NCBI GenBank assembly: GCA_001414345.1
Contig: LLCB01000531.1
Location: 1-25,169 of the forward strand
DNA from: Hymenoscyphus infarciens
Taxonomy: Eukaryota; Ascomycota; Leotiomycetes; Helotiales; Helotiaceae
Length of the DNA: 25,169 nucleotides
Direction: 5' to 3'
Under the pieces are notes generated by a model. That model made no database searches, was not told the origin of the DNA, and saw only the letters and a list, made by a program, of their open reading frames with translations. Position 1 is the first letter of the stretch. Each line of letters starts with the position of its first letter. Position numbers and translations under genes: made by a program. Of this stretch, positions 1 through 11,402 are shown piece by piece.

Positions 1-660
1 TTTTACGTAGTTCTACTACTTAAAGTTACTTATTTATAGCTTTTACGTAGTTCTACTACTTAAAGCTATAGTTATACTATTTAAAATATACTTATTTCTA
101 GCTTTTACGTAGTTCTACTACTTAAAGTTACGTATTTCTAGCTTTTACGTAGTTCTACTACTTAAAGTTACTTATCTCTAGCTTTTACGTAGTTCTATTA
201 CTTAAAGTTACTTATTTATAGCTTTTACATAGTTCTACTACTTAAAGCTATAGTTATACTATTTAAAATATACTTATTTCTAGCTTTTACGTAGTTTAAC
301 TACTTAAAGTTACTTATTTATAGCTTTTACGTAGTTCTACTACTTAAAATATACTAATTTCTAGCTTTTACATAGTTCTACTACTTAAAGTTACTTATTA
401 TTAGCTTTTACGTAGTTCTATTACTTAAAATATACTTATTTCTAGCTTTTACGTAGTTCTACTACTTAAAATATACTAATTTCTAGCTTTTATATAGTTC
501 TACTACTTAAAGTTACTTATTATTAGCTTTTACATAGTTCTCCTACTTAAAGTTATAGTTCTACTACTTAAAACTACTTATTTTAAGGTTTTACGTAGTT
601 CTACTACTAAAAGTTATAGTTATATTATTTAAAATAAACTTATTTATAACTTTTATATTA
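1..660 (+). repeat. 40-bp satellite array 1 (left end)
   Basis: About sixteen tandem units run left to right and begin before the window. Each has a conserved 26-base core, CTTTTACGTAGTTCTACTAC followed by TTAAAG, and a variable 14-base linker such as TTACTTATTTCTAG. Two units near positions 41-102 and 223-284 are 62 bp long. They carry an extra 22 bases that are a degenerate second half-unit (GTTATACTATTTAAAATATA), and their extra segments lie 182 bp apart (62 + 3 x 40). Units degrade gradually towards 660, the last recognisable one ending in a TTATATTATTT variant. Unit differences are mostly C/T or G/A at the ACGTAG position and in the linker, as expected from RIP acting on an already tandem array. 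Confidence 0.95.
41..284 (+). repeat. 182-bp higher-order period (62 + 40 + 40 + 40) in array 1
   Basis: The 62-bp variant at 41-102 is followed by three 40-bp units and then by another 62-bp variant at 223-284. The first 40-bp unit after the variant carries the linker TTACGTATTT, whereas most other units have TTACTTATTT. The same order, variant first and then the TTACGTATTT unit, appears in the reverse complement of the array at the right end of the window. Confidence 0.8.
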
Positions 661-2270
661 TCTTACTACTTAAAATAACTCTTTAGTTAATTCTAGAACT
701 ATAACTAAGCGCTATAGTATTTATATCTATATTTCGTTATCTTTAGAATTACTCTATACCTTAGTCTTAGTACTAATAACTTTAATCTCTCTAGTACTAT
801 ATTATTAATTAGAGATAGAAAGTCTTACTAATAATTAATCTCTTATTTATTTATTATTAAATAAACTAAATCTACTAAAACTAATATTAAATCTTTTAAA
901 GCTAAGTATAATAGATAAAGAGATATAGCTAAGAATACTTATAAATAATATTTATAGAATTAAATTAAATAAAAGAATTTCTATATTATATATATAAAGT
1001 ATAATACTTTCTTTTATATTAAAAAAGAAGTATATTAAAGTAGACTAGATATCTTTTTAGTAATTTCTAGAGATAAAAGATTTCTTTTAAATAATTTATT
1101 ATATATTATAACTTCTATTATAAATTCTTAAATAAGTAATATTTTAGAGTATAGTTATAGTATAGTTATAGTAGTTATATAGACTATAAAAGAAGCTAGA
1201 GAAGCTATAGCCTAGTCTAGTTTATTACTCTTATTTAGAAAACTATATATATCTAGTTATATTTAGTAATTATTTTAGATATAGAATAATAGAAAGAGAT
1301 AATACTAGTCTTATTTATACTTAAGAAGTACTTAAGTTATCTATTTAGGTTAGTTATATATACTTTAAAAGAATATAAGAGGTAAAAAACATTAAATAAT
1401 TTTAAAGAATCTTTATTAATTATATTATATACTATATATACTAAAACTATTATAATACTCTTAATACTCTTAAAGACTATATAGCTCTAGTTTTATAAAG
1501 TACTAGTTTTAACCTATACCTTTACTTAGAAAACCTATGTTATACTTCTATTAATAAATTTAATATCTAAAAGTATTTATAATTATAAACTTAGAAGCTA
1601 GTAAGTAGTAGAAAGCTTTAATTTTAATAATATTAAAACTTTTAGTTATATACTATCTAAGTATTACCTCTTAAATATGTACTTGATTATAGCTCTACTT
1701 TAACTATTCTTTATAAGATATATAGAGGATCTTATAGAAGCTTATAACTTAGATAAAGAAATCTTCTATTCTTTACTCTTCGTTCTCTTAATAAAGACTA
1801 GTAATTATTATTATACTTATAATTTTTTAATATCTTATATAATAGTAGAGGTAGAGGTAGAGACTAAACTTCGATTAGCCTATCTATTATAGCCTTAACT
1901 ACTACCTAAACTATTAGAAATACTAGATATAATAGTAGTAAGAGTCTTTAAAGCTTTCTTAGCAAAAATGCTAATAGCCTCTTCGTTCTTAAGATAACTC
2001 TTATTAGTATTTCTCTAATAAAGACTTAATATCTTAGAATTATAGATTTTAATATAAGTATTACTAGTAAACATACTTCTATCCTCTTACTTACTATCTT
2101 AGAGAGTGTTAGAATCTTACTTTTTTAAAGTAATAGTTAATTCTAATATTATAGTTCTCTTAAAAGAGAAAATACTTTTATTCTCTTTATATTCTTATAA
2201 AAAGCTAAATAGGTTATATAGTAGATCTAGAATAAAAGAGTCTTTTTCCTTATAGTTTTATATAAAGTAA
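660..2270. other. Degenerate AT-rich interspace, no gene recognised
   Basis: Between the first array and the first relic frame I see only RIP-altered sequence, rich in TA, with no tandem repeat, no RNA-like fold I could recognise, and no frame that stands out. The stretch 1840-2000 contains short runs such as GTAGAGGTAGAGGTAGAGAC near 1847, a brief 6-bp GGTAGA-type repeat. The + strand becomes more pyrimidine-rich from about 1900, which fits a minus-strand relic further right, but I cannot place an end to that relic. Confidence 0.5.
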
Positions 2271-3107
2271 TTAAAATCGGTTTCTTAGACTTAGTTAGAG
2301 ATTAGAAAGAGAGGGAGTTTACTAACCCTAGCTTTTCTTTTAGCTTTATTACTATTAATATAATTATTATTTAATACCTTTTTAAGCTTAAAACGCTTTT
2401 ACTTCTTAGGTTAGTTTAGTAATTTAGATAAGTATTTTAGTAATTTAGCCTTATATATAGTACTACTCTATACTTCTAAGATAGACTTAGTTAATAAAAT
2501 TACTAGTTCTAGTAACGAATAGTGCTTCTTAGAAGCGTCTAGGGTATCTAGAGAAGGCTCGGTTAATAATTTTACTAGCTCTAATAATAAAACTACTTTA
2601 GAGTTAGTTTAATATATAAAGACTTATAAACTATAGATAAGCTCTTTATTTTAAGATAAGTATAATCTATAGGTTAGTAATAAAGGTATAATAACTACTA
2701 TATAGTTTTATAACGTTAGTATATCTTCTTTATATAGTATTAGGAATTAGTACTTTAGTAATACTTAGCTTCTAAAATCGATTATTTTTAAAATATTAGT
2801 AGAGAGATAAGTAAGCTTTTATATTTTATAAGTAAGTAGTAAATTAAATATAAGTAGTTTAATATTATCTTTAAAAGCTAATTAGCTTAATATTCTAAGT
2901 AAAAAGGTATATAGTTTACTTACTACTATTTATATTTATTATAAAACTAGTATAAGAAGGTATAGAAAGCGATTTAATAAGCTTAATATATCTCTTAATT
3001 AAAAACTTACTTACTTATAGTATAATCTAATTTAAGATATTAGTAAATATATTATTTATAGCTAATTTATACTACTTATACTTATACTTATACTCTAAAG
3101 TAGTCTA

Positions 3108-3263
3108 ATCGTTCTCCTTATTATTAGCCTTCTTCTTCTTACTATTTTCGTTACCTTTCTTATTCTTAGCTATATCTACTCTACTACTACCTCTATCTCT
3201 ATTATTACTCTTATCTCTACTACTATTCTTATCCTTATTACTATTCTTATCCTCTACTTTTAT
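3108..3263 (-). other. Former basic low-complexity coding segment
   Basis: This is the longest stop-free piece of the minus-strand relic and has a strongly biased composition. The + strand reads as runs of CTT, TTA, CTA and TCT triplets; the minus strand therefore encodes alternating Lys/Asn/Asp/Arg/Ser codons. Triplet-periodic purine runs like this are usual in disordered protein linkers and uncommon in random AT-rich DNA, so this piece is the best compositional evidence that the surrounding DNA was once coding. A simple-sequence origin cannot be excluded. Confidence 0.45.
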
Positions 3264-5022
3264 TTATTTTTAGAACTCTCTCTTCTAATAAAGGTTACTA
3301 AGTTTATTTTTAAAAGTATCTTCTTTAAAATATTTATCTACTATTACTTTATATATATTAATAAGCTTAGTTTTAAGTATATTATAAATAGTAGTATTAT
3401 ATATAGGATTTTCAATTTAAGTTAACTTAAAGATATTCTTAATATATAGTCTACTAATTTTATAAAGGTATAATTTATTCTATATAGAGTAGAATATAAT
3501 AAATATTATACTTTAAAGTTACTAATAATAATCTTTATTATATATTATATAATTACTTTAGTAAAGCTTTAAAATTAAAATACTAGCTAGACTATATAAC
3601 TTTAAGTCTTCTAGTAGGTATATTTCTAACTTAGTAATAAGCTTCTTCTAGTTAGAAGTAAGCTATTAATATAGTACTAAGATCTATATAGTAACTATGT
3701 TTTTAAGTAGAGAGAAGAGTTCTATTACTTTTTTAGAGTTTTTTATATATTTATATTAATAACTATTAAAATAGAGATATATAAGAGGAATTATAAAGTA
3801 GAGGATAGTCTAATTAGTATTAACTTAGTCTACTAGTACCTTATTATTTATATATTACTTCTTAGATATATACTAAGTCTTAAAGTATCTCTAATATTCT
3901 ACTTTAAGCTTTCTTACTCCTTAGCTTTTAAGCCTATAGCTAATATTAGTAGCGTTCTTAGAGAGGTAGTACTTATAATTGTCTAGGTTATTATAGATCT
4001 TTTATAGCTAATTTATAATTCTTCTTTTCTAGACTATAAAGTAAGTATAAGCGTAGTTATAAAGTATAAATAGAGAAGTATATATACTAAAGCTAAGCTA
4101 GTAATAACTATAATATATTATACGTTATATACTAGTAGGAGGTGTTTTAGTTTAAATCTTAAGGTATTATAATTAGAGAGACTAGATCTTAGTACTAGAA
4201 ATAAGATAGAAAAGTAAGAAGTTAAATTAATATTATTATTAAAAAGAGGTCTTAAGTATAAGGCTACTATACTAAGTGTTTATATATACTAAGATATTTA
4301 ATATAAGGTTCTTAGCTTTAATAAACTTTAACTTTACTCTACTTAAGTAAACTAATACCTTTTATCTTTACTATAATACTTCTACTACTATACCTCTACT
4401 ACTATATACTAAACTAGCTTACTTAGATATTAGACTCTAATTTCTAATCTTATTCTTTAGCTTTTACGTTTCTAATTATTATAATATAAGACAAGATATC
4501 TATTAATTATATTTAACTATAAAAAGAGAGTAAAGTATACTATACTATAGTAAGTAATAGCTAGTAGCTAGCTTATTTACTAGAACTAACAAAATAGCTA
4601 TCTACTATTAAAAATCTAGTATATACTTTTTAGTATAAGAATTAATCTATACTAATAATTTATAATTAAGTATTCTAAATTATACTTATAAAGAGTAGTT
4701 TTATAATACTTTACTTTACTAAATAGCTTAAATATAATAATAAAGTATATAAGGAGAATAATTTATTTTCTCTAGAAGTACTAATATATATTAGAAGTAT
4801 AGAGGCTCTATATACTCTATATTATCTTTATTATCTATTAAATAAGTTATAGATTAATCTCTTAAGTCTTTAGCTAAAAAGTAGTAAACTAGTAATAATC
4901 TTATATCTCTAACTCTTACTATTTTATTACTTTAATCTATTAAATCCTAAGGTATATTATAAGCTAGTAATAGTCTATTTTCCCTAGCTTTTATAGTCTC
5001 TTCTCTTTATACTAACTCTAGT

Positions 5023-5184
5023 AATTAGGCTTTCTATACTAGTACTAATAATTAAGCCTTTTATATCTATACTAATAATTAGGTCTTATATACTTATAAT
5101 AATAATTATGTTTTTAATACTAATAATAATAACCTAGGTTTTAATAATAGTAATAATAATTAAAGCTTCTATACTAGTAATTAT
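5023..5184. repeat. 27-bp minisatellite, six diverged units
   Basis: Six consecutive 27-base units start at 5023, 5050, 5077, 5104, 5131 and 5158. Each ends in or near TAATAAT or CTAAT, and most begin AATTA. The unit is nine codons long. Read on the plus strand in phase 1 it gives an Asn-rich nonapeptide (pattern NNQxFxxxx, with Gln or Trp at the stop). Read on the minus strand in the phase of the large relic it gives a Leu/Gln-rich nonapeptide leading into QREETIKAREN. I prefer the minus strand because it joins a longer charged frame, but the plus-strand reading is also sensible. Confidence 0.8.
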
Positions 5185-5832
5185 AATTAGAGTAGAACTT
5201 TTAGCTAATATAGTTCTCTATCTTTAAACACTATTATTACTAAGTTTTCTATTAATAACTTATAGCTCTCTATGTCTAGACGACTTAGTAGTATATAGTA
5301 GAAGTTAAGTATAGTTAATACTACTTTATAAACTATTAAAAATAGTCTCTTTATAATATACTTTATATAAATATATATTAATAATATAATATTTACTACT
5401 TATAATTTAATTATATATATACTATATTATTCTAAGTATTACATGTTTAAGCTAGTTATAATTCGTCTTTTAGCTTATATTAAAGAGGATATATTAGATC
5501 TCTCTTTATTACTAATTCTCTTTATTTTTATTAGAATTATATATTATTAGAAGGTATATAAAGACATTAAAACTATTCTCTAGACCTAGGTAGCTAAATT
5601 CTATAAGAACTACTAGAGATCTACTTATATTTAGAGATAAAGTTTTAAGAAAGAGGCTTAAATACTTTAAAAGTAGGAGAGGAAGTAGTATAGTATATAA
5701 GTAATTAGATTTATAAATCTAAGCTAATTACTATTTATCTTCTAGCTAATATCTAAAAGAACTATCTTAAAGCTTAAGAATTAAATATTTAAGGATCTCT
5801 ATATATTATAATATATAGAGTATAAGCTAATA

Positions 5833-5859
5833 TTCTTTTCTTTTCTTTTCTTTTCTTTA
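5833..5859. repeat. (TTTTC)n microsatellite
   Basis: About five copies of a 5-base TTTTC unit. It contains no CpA or TpG on either strand and so is immune to RIP, which may explain why it stays regular. It lies near the presumed N-terminal end of the minus-strand relic, where it would read as a short Lys/Glu/Arg run. Confidence 0.8.
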
Positions 5860-7900
5860 TTTTATATATTTATAAAATAGATTAACTTAGAAGTTAAAAA
5901 GAGTATTAGTATTTTTTCTATTTAATTTTCTTATTTTAAGTTATTAAAATTAATAATATATATAAACCTAAGCTTTTTAATCAATATTACATAGGAATAG
6001 ATAGATCTTAGATATAAGTATAAAGAGAACTAGGTCTCTAATCTATATATTTATTTAATATAAATTAGAATTAGAGCTTTTACTATATATATTTATACTA
6101 ATCTAGAGTCTATAATAGTAAGCTTAGAGATATTAGAAGTATTAGTTTATATTTTTAAATTAAAAGTAAAATTAAATAAAACTTAATAACTTTACTACTT
6201 TATAGATAATTATTTATTCTATACTATACTAATATTTATAAAGAATCGAATTAAAGTAAACAGAGCCTTAGTAGTACTATTAAAGAAGCTATTTTAAGTA
6301 GTAGAACTACTATAGTAAATCGAAAGTAAGAAGTAGCCTAGAGAAGGGTATAGTAGATTAGTATAGTCTCTATTTTAAATGTTAAAGTAAGCTTATTACT
6401 AGTAAGAGTCTACGTCTTTAGTAATTTAAGCTCTTTTCTTAACTTTTCCTTCTAGACTTTATCTAATAAAGCTTAAATAAGAGTAGAGATAACTAAGTAA
6501 TATAAATTTATAATAACTAAGAGTAACTTATATCTTAATATATTTAGTTTAAGCGTTATTTATAGATTAAAAGCTATAATATTAAAGTTACTATATAATA
6601 GAAGGTTATAGAATAAAGGTTAAAAGATTAAGAGTAAAGCTAAAAAAGTAGGAATAGAGTAAGTTAAAGAATTAAAAGTAAGGTTATAGATTAGATACTA
6701 TAAAGAAAGGAAAGCTAATATCTAGTAGTGTTTTATAGTTATAAGTAAGAGTATAAGAAGTTAAAATTAAGTATAGAAGTATATATGATTATATATAAGG
6801 CTTATAAAAAATTTAACTCTAGATTTAATACTACTATCTTTATATATTATAATAAACTCTCTCTTATATTAATAGTTTCTTAGATATAGTTATTATATTC
6901 TTTAGTCTATATATATAATTTATAATTCCCTTCTTTAAATCTAATTAGTAAATTCCTAAATCCTATTAATAAACTCTATTTTAATTAATAAGTATATATA
7001 AATAAGGTATTACTATAATTACTATATTAGCTTCTCTTAACTAATATCTTTAGGCTCTACTTTTATAATAATAGTCTTACTATACTTAGTATAATAGATG
7101 TGCTTAGTATAGTAGTAATTCTTCTTCTCTTTTAGTATTTAGATTATAATCTTAAGATTATCTTTAGACGACTAATAGTACTTATACTTTAAGTTTAAAA
7201 TACGACTTTAAAGCTATTAGCTTATATAAATATCTAAGAATAGTAGTACTTATATTAATATGTTCTATCGCCTTAGTAGTCTTAGCCTTAGTAGCTCTCT
7301 AAAAGACTTTTATCTGTTATATCTAGTATAAGCTAAAGCTATAAAGGGAATAATATTAAGACTTATAGCTTTAAGAGCTTCTTAATTTTATTATTCCTTC
7401 TTTATATCCTCTTATTACTTTACTTTAGTATCTATATTATTTAAGTTTACTTTCTTCTTTATAAGAAGATTAGTAGTAGCTTTAAAATAAGCTAGTATAA
7501 AGCGAAGTTTAAGATACTTTTATATATACTTAGTATATTACTTAGTAGTCTCTAAAGTATTATTTTATATATATTAAGAGAAGTATTAAATTAAGATAAG
7601 GAAAGCACGGTAATAGACCTTTATAATATAGTAAGCTTCTATAGTTGCCTTCTTATAGATAATAGTATCGAAGTCGTTATTAGAGTTGTTTTAGCTATTA
7701 TTAGTTATACTAAAAGCTAGAGAGAAAGTTATAAGATAGCCTTATACGTTAGATTAAGTACTTATAGCTATTTCGTTACTATTAGTATATAAGAGGCGTT
7801 ATAGTCTTATAAGATAGTAAGAATACTTACTAGCTAATTTAAAATCTAGAAAAGAAGAAGAGACTATAGATTAATAAAAGTAGTACTACCTTATATACTT
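5860..7900. other. Interspace, ambiguous coding traces only
   Basis: No tandem array, RNA gene or recognisable domain. From about 6240 to 6760 the plus strand is purine-rich and one frame reads as a Lys/Arg/Gln-rich peptide (for example KNRIKVNRALVV near 6241), so a plus-strand relic is possible. From about 7000 the plus strand turns pyrimidine-rich, which suggests that minus-strand coding resumes and continues into the relic described next. A single reverse-oriented satellite core sits at 6293-6310. Confidence in any gene here is low. Confidence 0.3.
6293..6310 (-). repeat. Solitary satellite core, reverse orientation
   Basis: The 18 bases TTTAAGTAGTAGAACTAC match exactly the core of the satellite as it appears in the right-hand array, that is, the reverse complement of the unit in the left and middle arrays. 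It stands alone, with no 40-bp periodicity on either side. It may be a dispersed monomer, a remnant of an eroded array, or a chance match in low-complexity DNA. Confidence 0.5.
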
Positions 7901-10020
7901 TTAATATAACTAGTTATAATTATAGAGTCTTAAATAGGTATATAAGAGTTTATTAAGAATTATAGATAAAGGTAAGAGGTTTCTAGATAGAAGGATTAGA
8001 ATTACGTTATAAAGCTATATAATAAGAAAGTAATTAGGTAAATGTCTTTTATAAGATTATTAGTGTTTTCTACTTTACTTATAAGTCTACTTTAATAAAA
8101 GCTAGGTTAACGTATATTTAATTATTATCTCTTCTTAGGTACTTATAATTCTCTTTTAGATAATTAAGAAAGGACTAGAGAGATTTCTCCTTTATAAAAA
8201 CTATTATAATTAAGCGATTATCTCTAAGCTCTATATTTTAAGAGCTTTTAGGCGAGCGTCTCCTAGGTTCTAAACTACTAAATAATAGCTTAATATAGAG
8301 GTTATATTCTAATATATTATATATACTACTTAAGAGAGTATTAGAATATAGTAGGCTATTTATTTTATTACTGTTTATTTTATTACTATTTATTTTATTA
8401 CTATTTATTTTATTACTATTTATTTCGTTATTATTTATTTTATTAAAGAGCCGGTTTCTCTATAGACTTAGGATATTAGCTAAGTACTGTTTTTCTAATT
8501 CCTTCTACTATTATTCTAATAATAGCTAACACGTCTGTTAATCTAGTATCTTAGCTAAAAACTAGGTAACTAATTCCTTTTACTACTATATTAGTAACTT
8601 ATTAAAATCTAGGTTATTCTTTTTCTAATAAAACGTAATATTTCTATCTTAATTAGAGTTTAGTTATTTATTTATAGACTTATCTTATTAGATTTTATCT
8701 CTATTAAGATAAAAGTAGCCTTATCTCCTCTATACTTAGTCTTTAGCTTATATAAAATTATTAATTTTATTTTAGTATAGTTAAATAAAGGTTTAGTTTA
8801 ATTATATAGAGTAATAATAGCTAACCTAGAGCTCTTAGTATAATTTCTTAATTTTCTATAAGTTATTTCTTCGTTTCTTTTTAATAAGATTATACTTATA
8901 TATATACTAGATAATATACTTTTAGATAAGAGTAGATAGATAATATTAGCCTTTATTAGATATTTTATACTACTTAAATCTATTAATCTTAAGTAACTAC
9001 TAAATAGTCTCTTTTATAACGTTATTCTATCTAAGTAACTCTTATATAAATCTCTTCTTCTCTAGCTTTATCTCTTCCTCTTTTAGCTATACTTAAATCC
9101 TAGTATAATACCTAGTATTTATATAGCTTACTCTTAGCTTTTTCGCCTACGTCTAGCTTAAACTAGATTCTTTAGTTAACATTTTATATACTTAAAGAGA
9201 ATAGTAGATAGAGTAAGAGGTAGCTATTTATTACTTACTACTTTTAATAGTATTTATTTATAGGCTAGTATTTATAAGTAGTAAAGGGTTCTAAGATATA
9301 GCTAAACTAAAGTTTATAGAGGTTCTTAAGATAGAGTTTTATAAAGTCTAGAGTAGTATTAGTAAGTCTAACTATTAAGATTAAATAAGTAGTAAAAATA
9401 AATCTAATTTTTTTAGCGTGTTTTATAACTACTCTTAAATTATAGCTTATACTAAGAATATTACGATATTATATTAACTATTATATACTTATATTATATA
9501 TAATATAAATTATTAATTATTTAATTCTAAAAGATTATTTAAGTATATAAGTATATATATACTAATAATATTCTATTTCTAAGAATACCTAGAGGTATAT
9601 AACTAACCTAGTCTACTTTTTAAGCTATTAAGATGCTAGAACTAACTTAGAATTACTTAGAAGTCTTAAATAATATCTATTATTAATATATTTTTATTTT
9701 AGATATTAATTTATAGAACTAGAGGATCGTAGTTCTTTCTATACCTATGAATCTATCCTTTCTTTATATATAACTCTAAGAAGTAGAGATCTATTAAATA
9801 ATAGAGTCTCTTTAGTGCTTTTCTCTTTAATAAGTATATTATAGAGGCTAGATAGAAATAATATTATTTATATCTTTTATTATAATTATAATTAATAAAA
9901 TAAACGCTATAATAATACTAGTATATTTTAGTATACTAACTCTAAATCTAGATATAAATCTTTTAAACATTTCCTTTTAGATTAATAAAATCTACTACAA
10001 TTCTACTTCTATTATAGACA
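7900..10020 (-). pseudogene. RIP-degraded coding relic with Q-rich repeats, family unknown
   Basis: On the minus strand the phase with codon first bases at multiples of three reads continuously from about 10,020 down to about 7900. Charged stretches include LIKEKSTKETLLFNRS (about 9830), KLDVGEKAKSKLYK (about 9160), AKRGRDKAREEEIYIRV (about 9090-9040) and KETKKQLIEN (about 8880). The longest stop-free runs traced are 40 to 53 codons (9748-9867, and about 9470-9315). The proposed N-terminal end near 9964-10,020 keeps three in-frame TGT codons. At 8356-8445 the frame crosses a 15-bp repeat that would encode five-residue Gln/Asn/Lys units, a typical disordered linker. The + strand is pyrimidine-rich throughout. 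No catalytic motif of a transposase, reverse transcriptase or helicase was recognised. Ends are uncertain; the downstream part below about 8150 becomes Leu/Ser-rich and may be outside the gene. Confidence 0.4.
8356..8445. repeat. 15-bp minisatellite, six units
   Basis: Six contiguous 15-base units (CTATTTATTTTATTA consensus) begin at 8356, 8371, 8386, 8401, 8416 and 8431. They differ at few positions (CTG in the second, TTCGTTA at the end of the fifth). Five codons per unit fits an ancestral in-frame repeat. In the minus-strand relic phase it reads as repeated Gln-Gln-Gln-Asn-Lys if stops are restored to Gln. Confidence 0.9.
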
Positions 10021-10029
10021 ATTATATTA

Positions 10030-11402
10030 TATACTATTATAGCTTTTTAGAAGATATTAAATAACGTATAAGAGTAGTAGTTAATATATTAAATTAAGAG
10101 TTAGAGATAATTTAAGAAGATTATAGTCTATTTAAAATAAATAGTATATTTTAAGAGAGAGTAGAAGTAGATAAAATATTTATAGAAGTATATAAGGAAA
10201 TACTTACTTACTAGGTATTAAGGAACTAAATAGTATTAGAGTAGAGTTTATTCTAGTCTAAAATAGCTAAATAGATCTTAGATAAGTATAGAGAGATTAA
10301 GAATTACTTTAAGAACTTAGATAATAAAATATTAAGAGGATAAGAAGTTAGATAAATAGCTTATTATTACTACTAGTTATCTAAGAAAAAGAAGGCTAAA
10401 CTTTATAAGAGAGTAATATAAGAGAGTAGAGCCTAGGTAGAGATTTTTTATAATCTACTATTATATTTAGATAAAGGTAGCTAGAGTTAAAATATATTAG
10501 AATATATAAAGAAAGTACTAGTTTAATAAGAGTAAGAGCTTACTTAATAAACTAAAGTGGTTTCTAAAGTAAAATTAATATATTATAATATTATATATCT
10601 CTATTTAACTAAACTAAATTATAGTATATACTAATTAAAAATATAAGCTAGTAAGCTTAGTTATCTTAGGTATAATATAGTTTTTATAATTATTAATAGA
10701 GATAATACTAATATATCTAGAATATTAATATCTAAGAGTATAGAGAATAGAATAACCTTTTTAGATCTCTATAAACAGAGAAAACTTGGTTTTTATATAT
10801 TTAATATATAGGTAAAGATATTAAACTTATTAATTCTATTATTTAAACCTAGTTAGGAAGGTGTACGTAATACTACGCTTAAGTAATATAGAATACTACC
10901 TTACTTAGGTGATATTATACTCTTTCTATATCTTAGAAACACTACTTCTAATCTAGTTAGATATTAATCTTCTAGCTTAAATAGTATATTAGCTAGATAA
11001 GCTAGGATAATTATAAAGCTTTTTATAGGCTATAAAGCTATTAGTGTTTATAGAAGTAGTTCTATAATAAAAATAAGAATACTAAATAAAAAGGATTAAG
11101 AAAAGGACTTTATAAAGAAGAAAATTAAGCTCGTTTATAGTCTAGATATAGTATAGGAAATAGTATAAGATAAATATAATTTAAGAAAGGCTATAAATAA
11201 GTATATTTATTATTAGATCTATAATAGGCTTTTCTAAACTCTACTTATTATATATTTTAAGAAAATAGATTAAAGTTAAGAAATAAATAAGAAGAAAGAT
11301 ATTATAAAGTTTATTAATAAACTCTTATTTAAAATATAGCTTATTAGAATAATAAAAAGAGTCTAGTATTTTAAATAAATTAAATAGTCTTAAAATAAAT
11401 CA
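10030..11402 (+). pseudogene. RIP-degraded coding relic, plus strand, Lys/Glu-rich, family unknown
   Basis: The plus-strand phase with first bases at multiples of three reads without a frameshift to about 11,402. The strand is purine-rich. Early parts are charged and helix-like (for example ERVEVDKIFIEVYKEIL near 10,157 and SKKKKAKLYKRVIQESRAQ near 10,380) and could have formed a coiled coil. A 54-codon stop-free run covers 10,647-10,808 and keeps an in-frame CAG near 10,775; a length like that is not by itself significant in this DNA. Later parts include FIGYKAISVYRSS (about 11,020). It would be divergently arranged relative to the minus-strand relic ending near 10,020. No domain recognised. 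The frame fades after 11,402. Confidence 0.4.

Larger units (their letters stand above)
2270..5860 (-). pseudogene. RIP-degraded coding relic, minus strand, family unknown
   Basis: On the minus strand one reading phase (codon first bases at positions congruent to 2 modulo 3) stays protein-like for about 3.6 kb with no frameshift if TAA/TAG are read as former Gln or Trp codons. The clearest part is 3108-3263: 52 codons without any stop, dominated by Lys, Asn, Asp, Arg and Ser, with the segment KKGNENSKKKKANNKEND, a basic low-complexity linker or nuclear-localisation type region. Upstream parts (3480-5040) give charged, helix-like sequence, for example QREETIKAREN encoded at about 5004-4978. 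The + strand is pyrimidine-rich over much of this interval, as expected for an antisense strand. I recognise no domain. The ends are guesses, and the actual gene could be shorter or two genes. A competing plus-strand reading exists over 4681-5820. Probably a dead transposon or repeated-gene product. Confidence 0.35.

Noticed and set aside
1..660. Telomeric repeat array
   Set aside because: No TTAGGG-type units or G-rich strand. RIP would not alter TTAGGG, which lacks CpA, so its absence is meaningful.
4681..5820. Plus-strand coding relic with Asn-rich nonapeptides (phase 1), followed by a frame with FKLVIIRLLAYIKEDILDLS
   Set aside because: It reads well, but the minus-strand frame over the same bases is more charged and joins a longer frame. 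Both cannot be coding, so I kept it only as an alternative.
5833..5859. Polypyrimidine tract as a splice or promoter element
   Set aside because: A simple pentanucleotide microsatellite explains it, and no exon structure can be identified nearby.
7080..7330. Minus-strand segment resembling the C-terminal tail of a pogo/Fot1-type transposase (FQRATKAKTTKA)
   Set aside because: Only a short, low-complexity similarity from memory. I found no DDE catalytic motifs in the expected upstream region.
10647..10808. 54-codon open reading frame as an intact small gene
   Set aside because: With TAA and TAG at roughly 7-8 percent of triplets, runs of this size are expected by chance in six frames of 25 kb. 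No start codon or ribosome context supports it.
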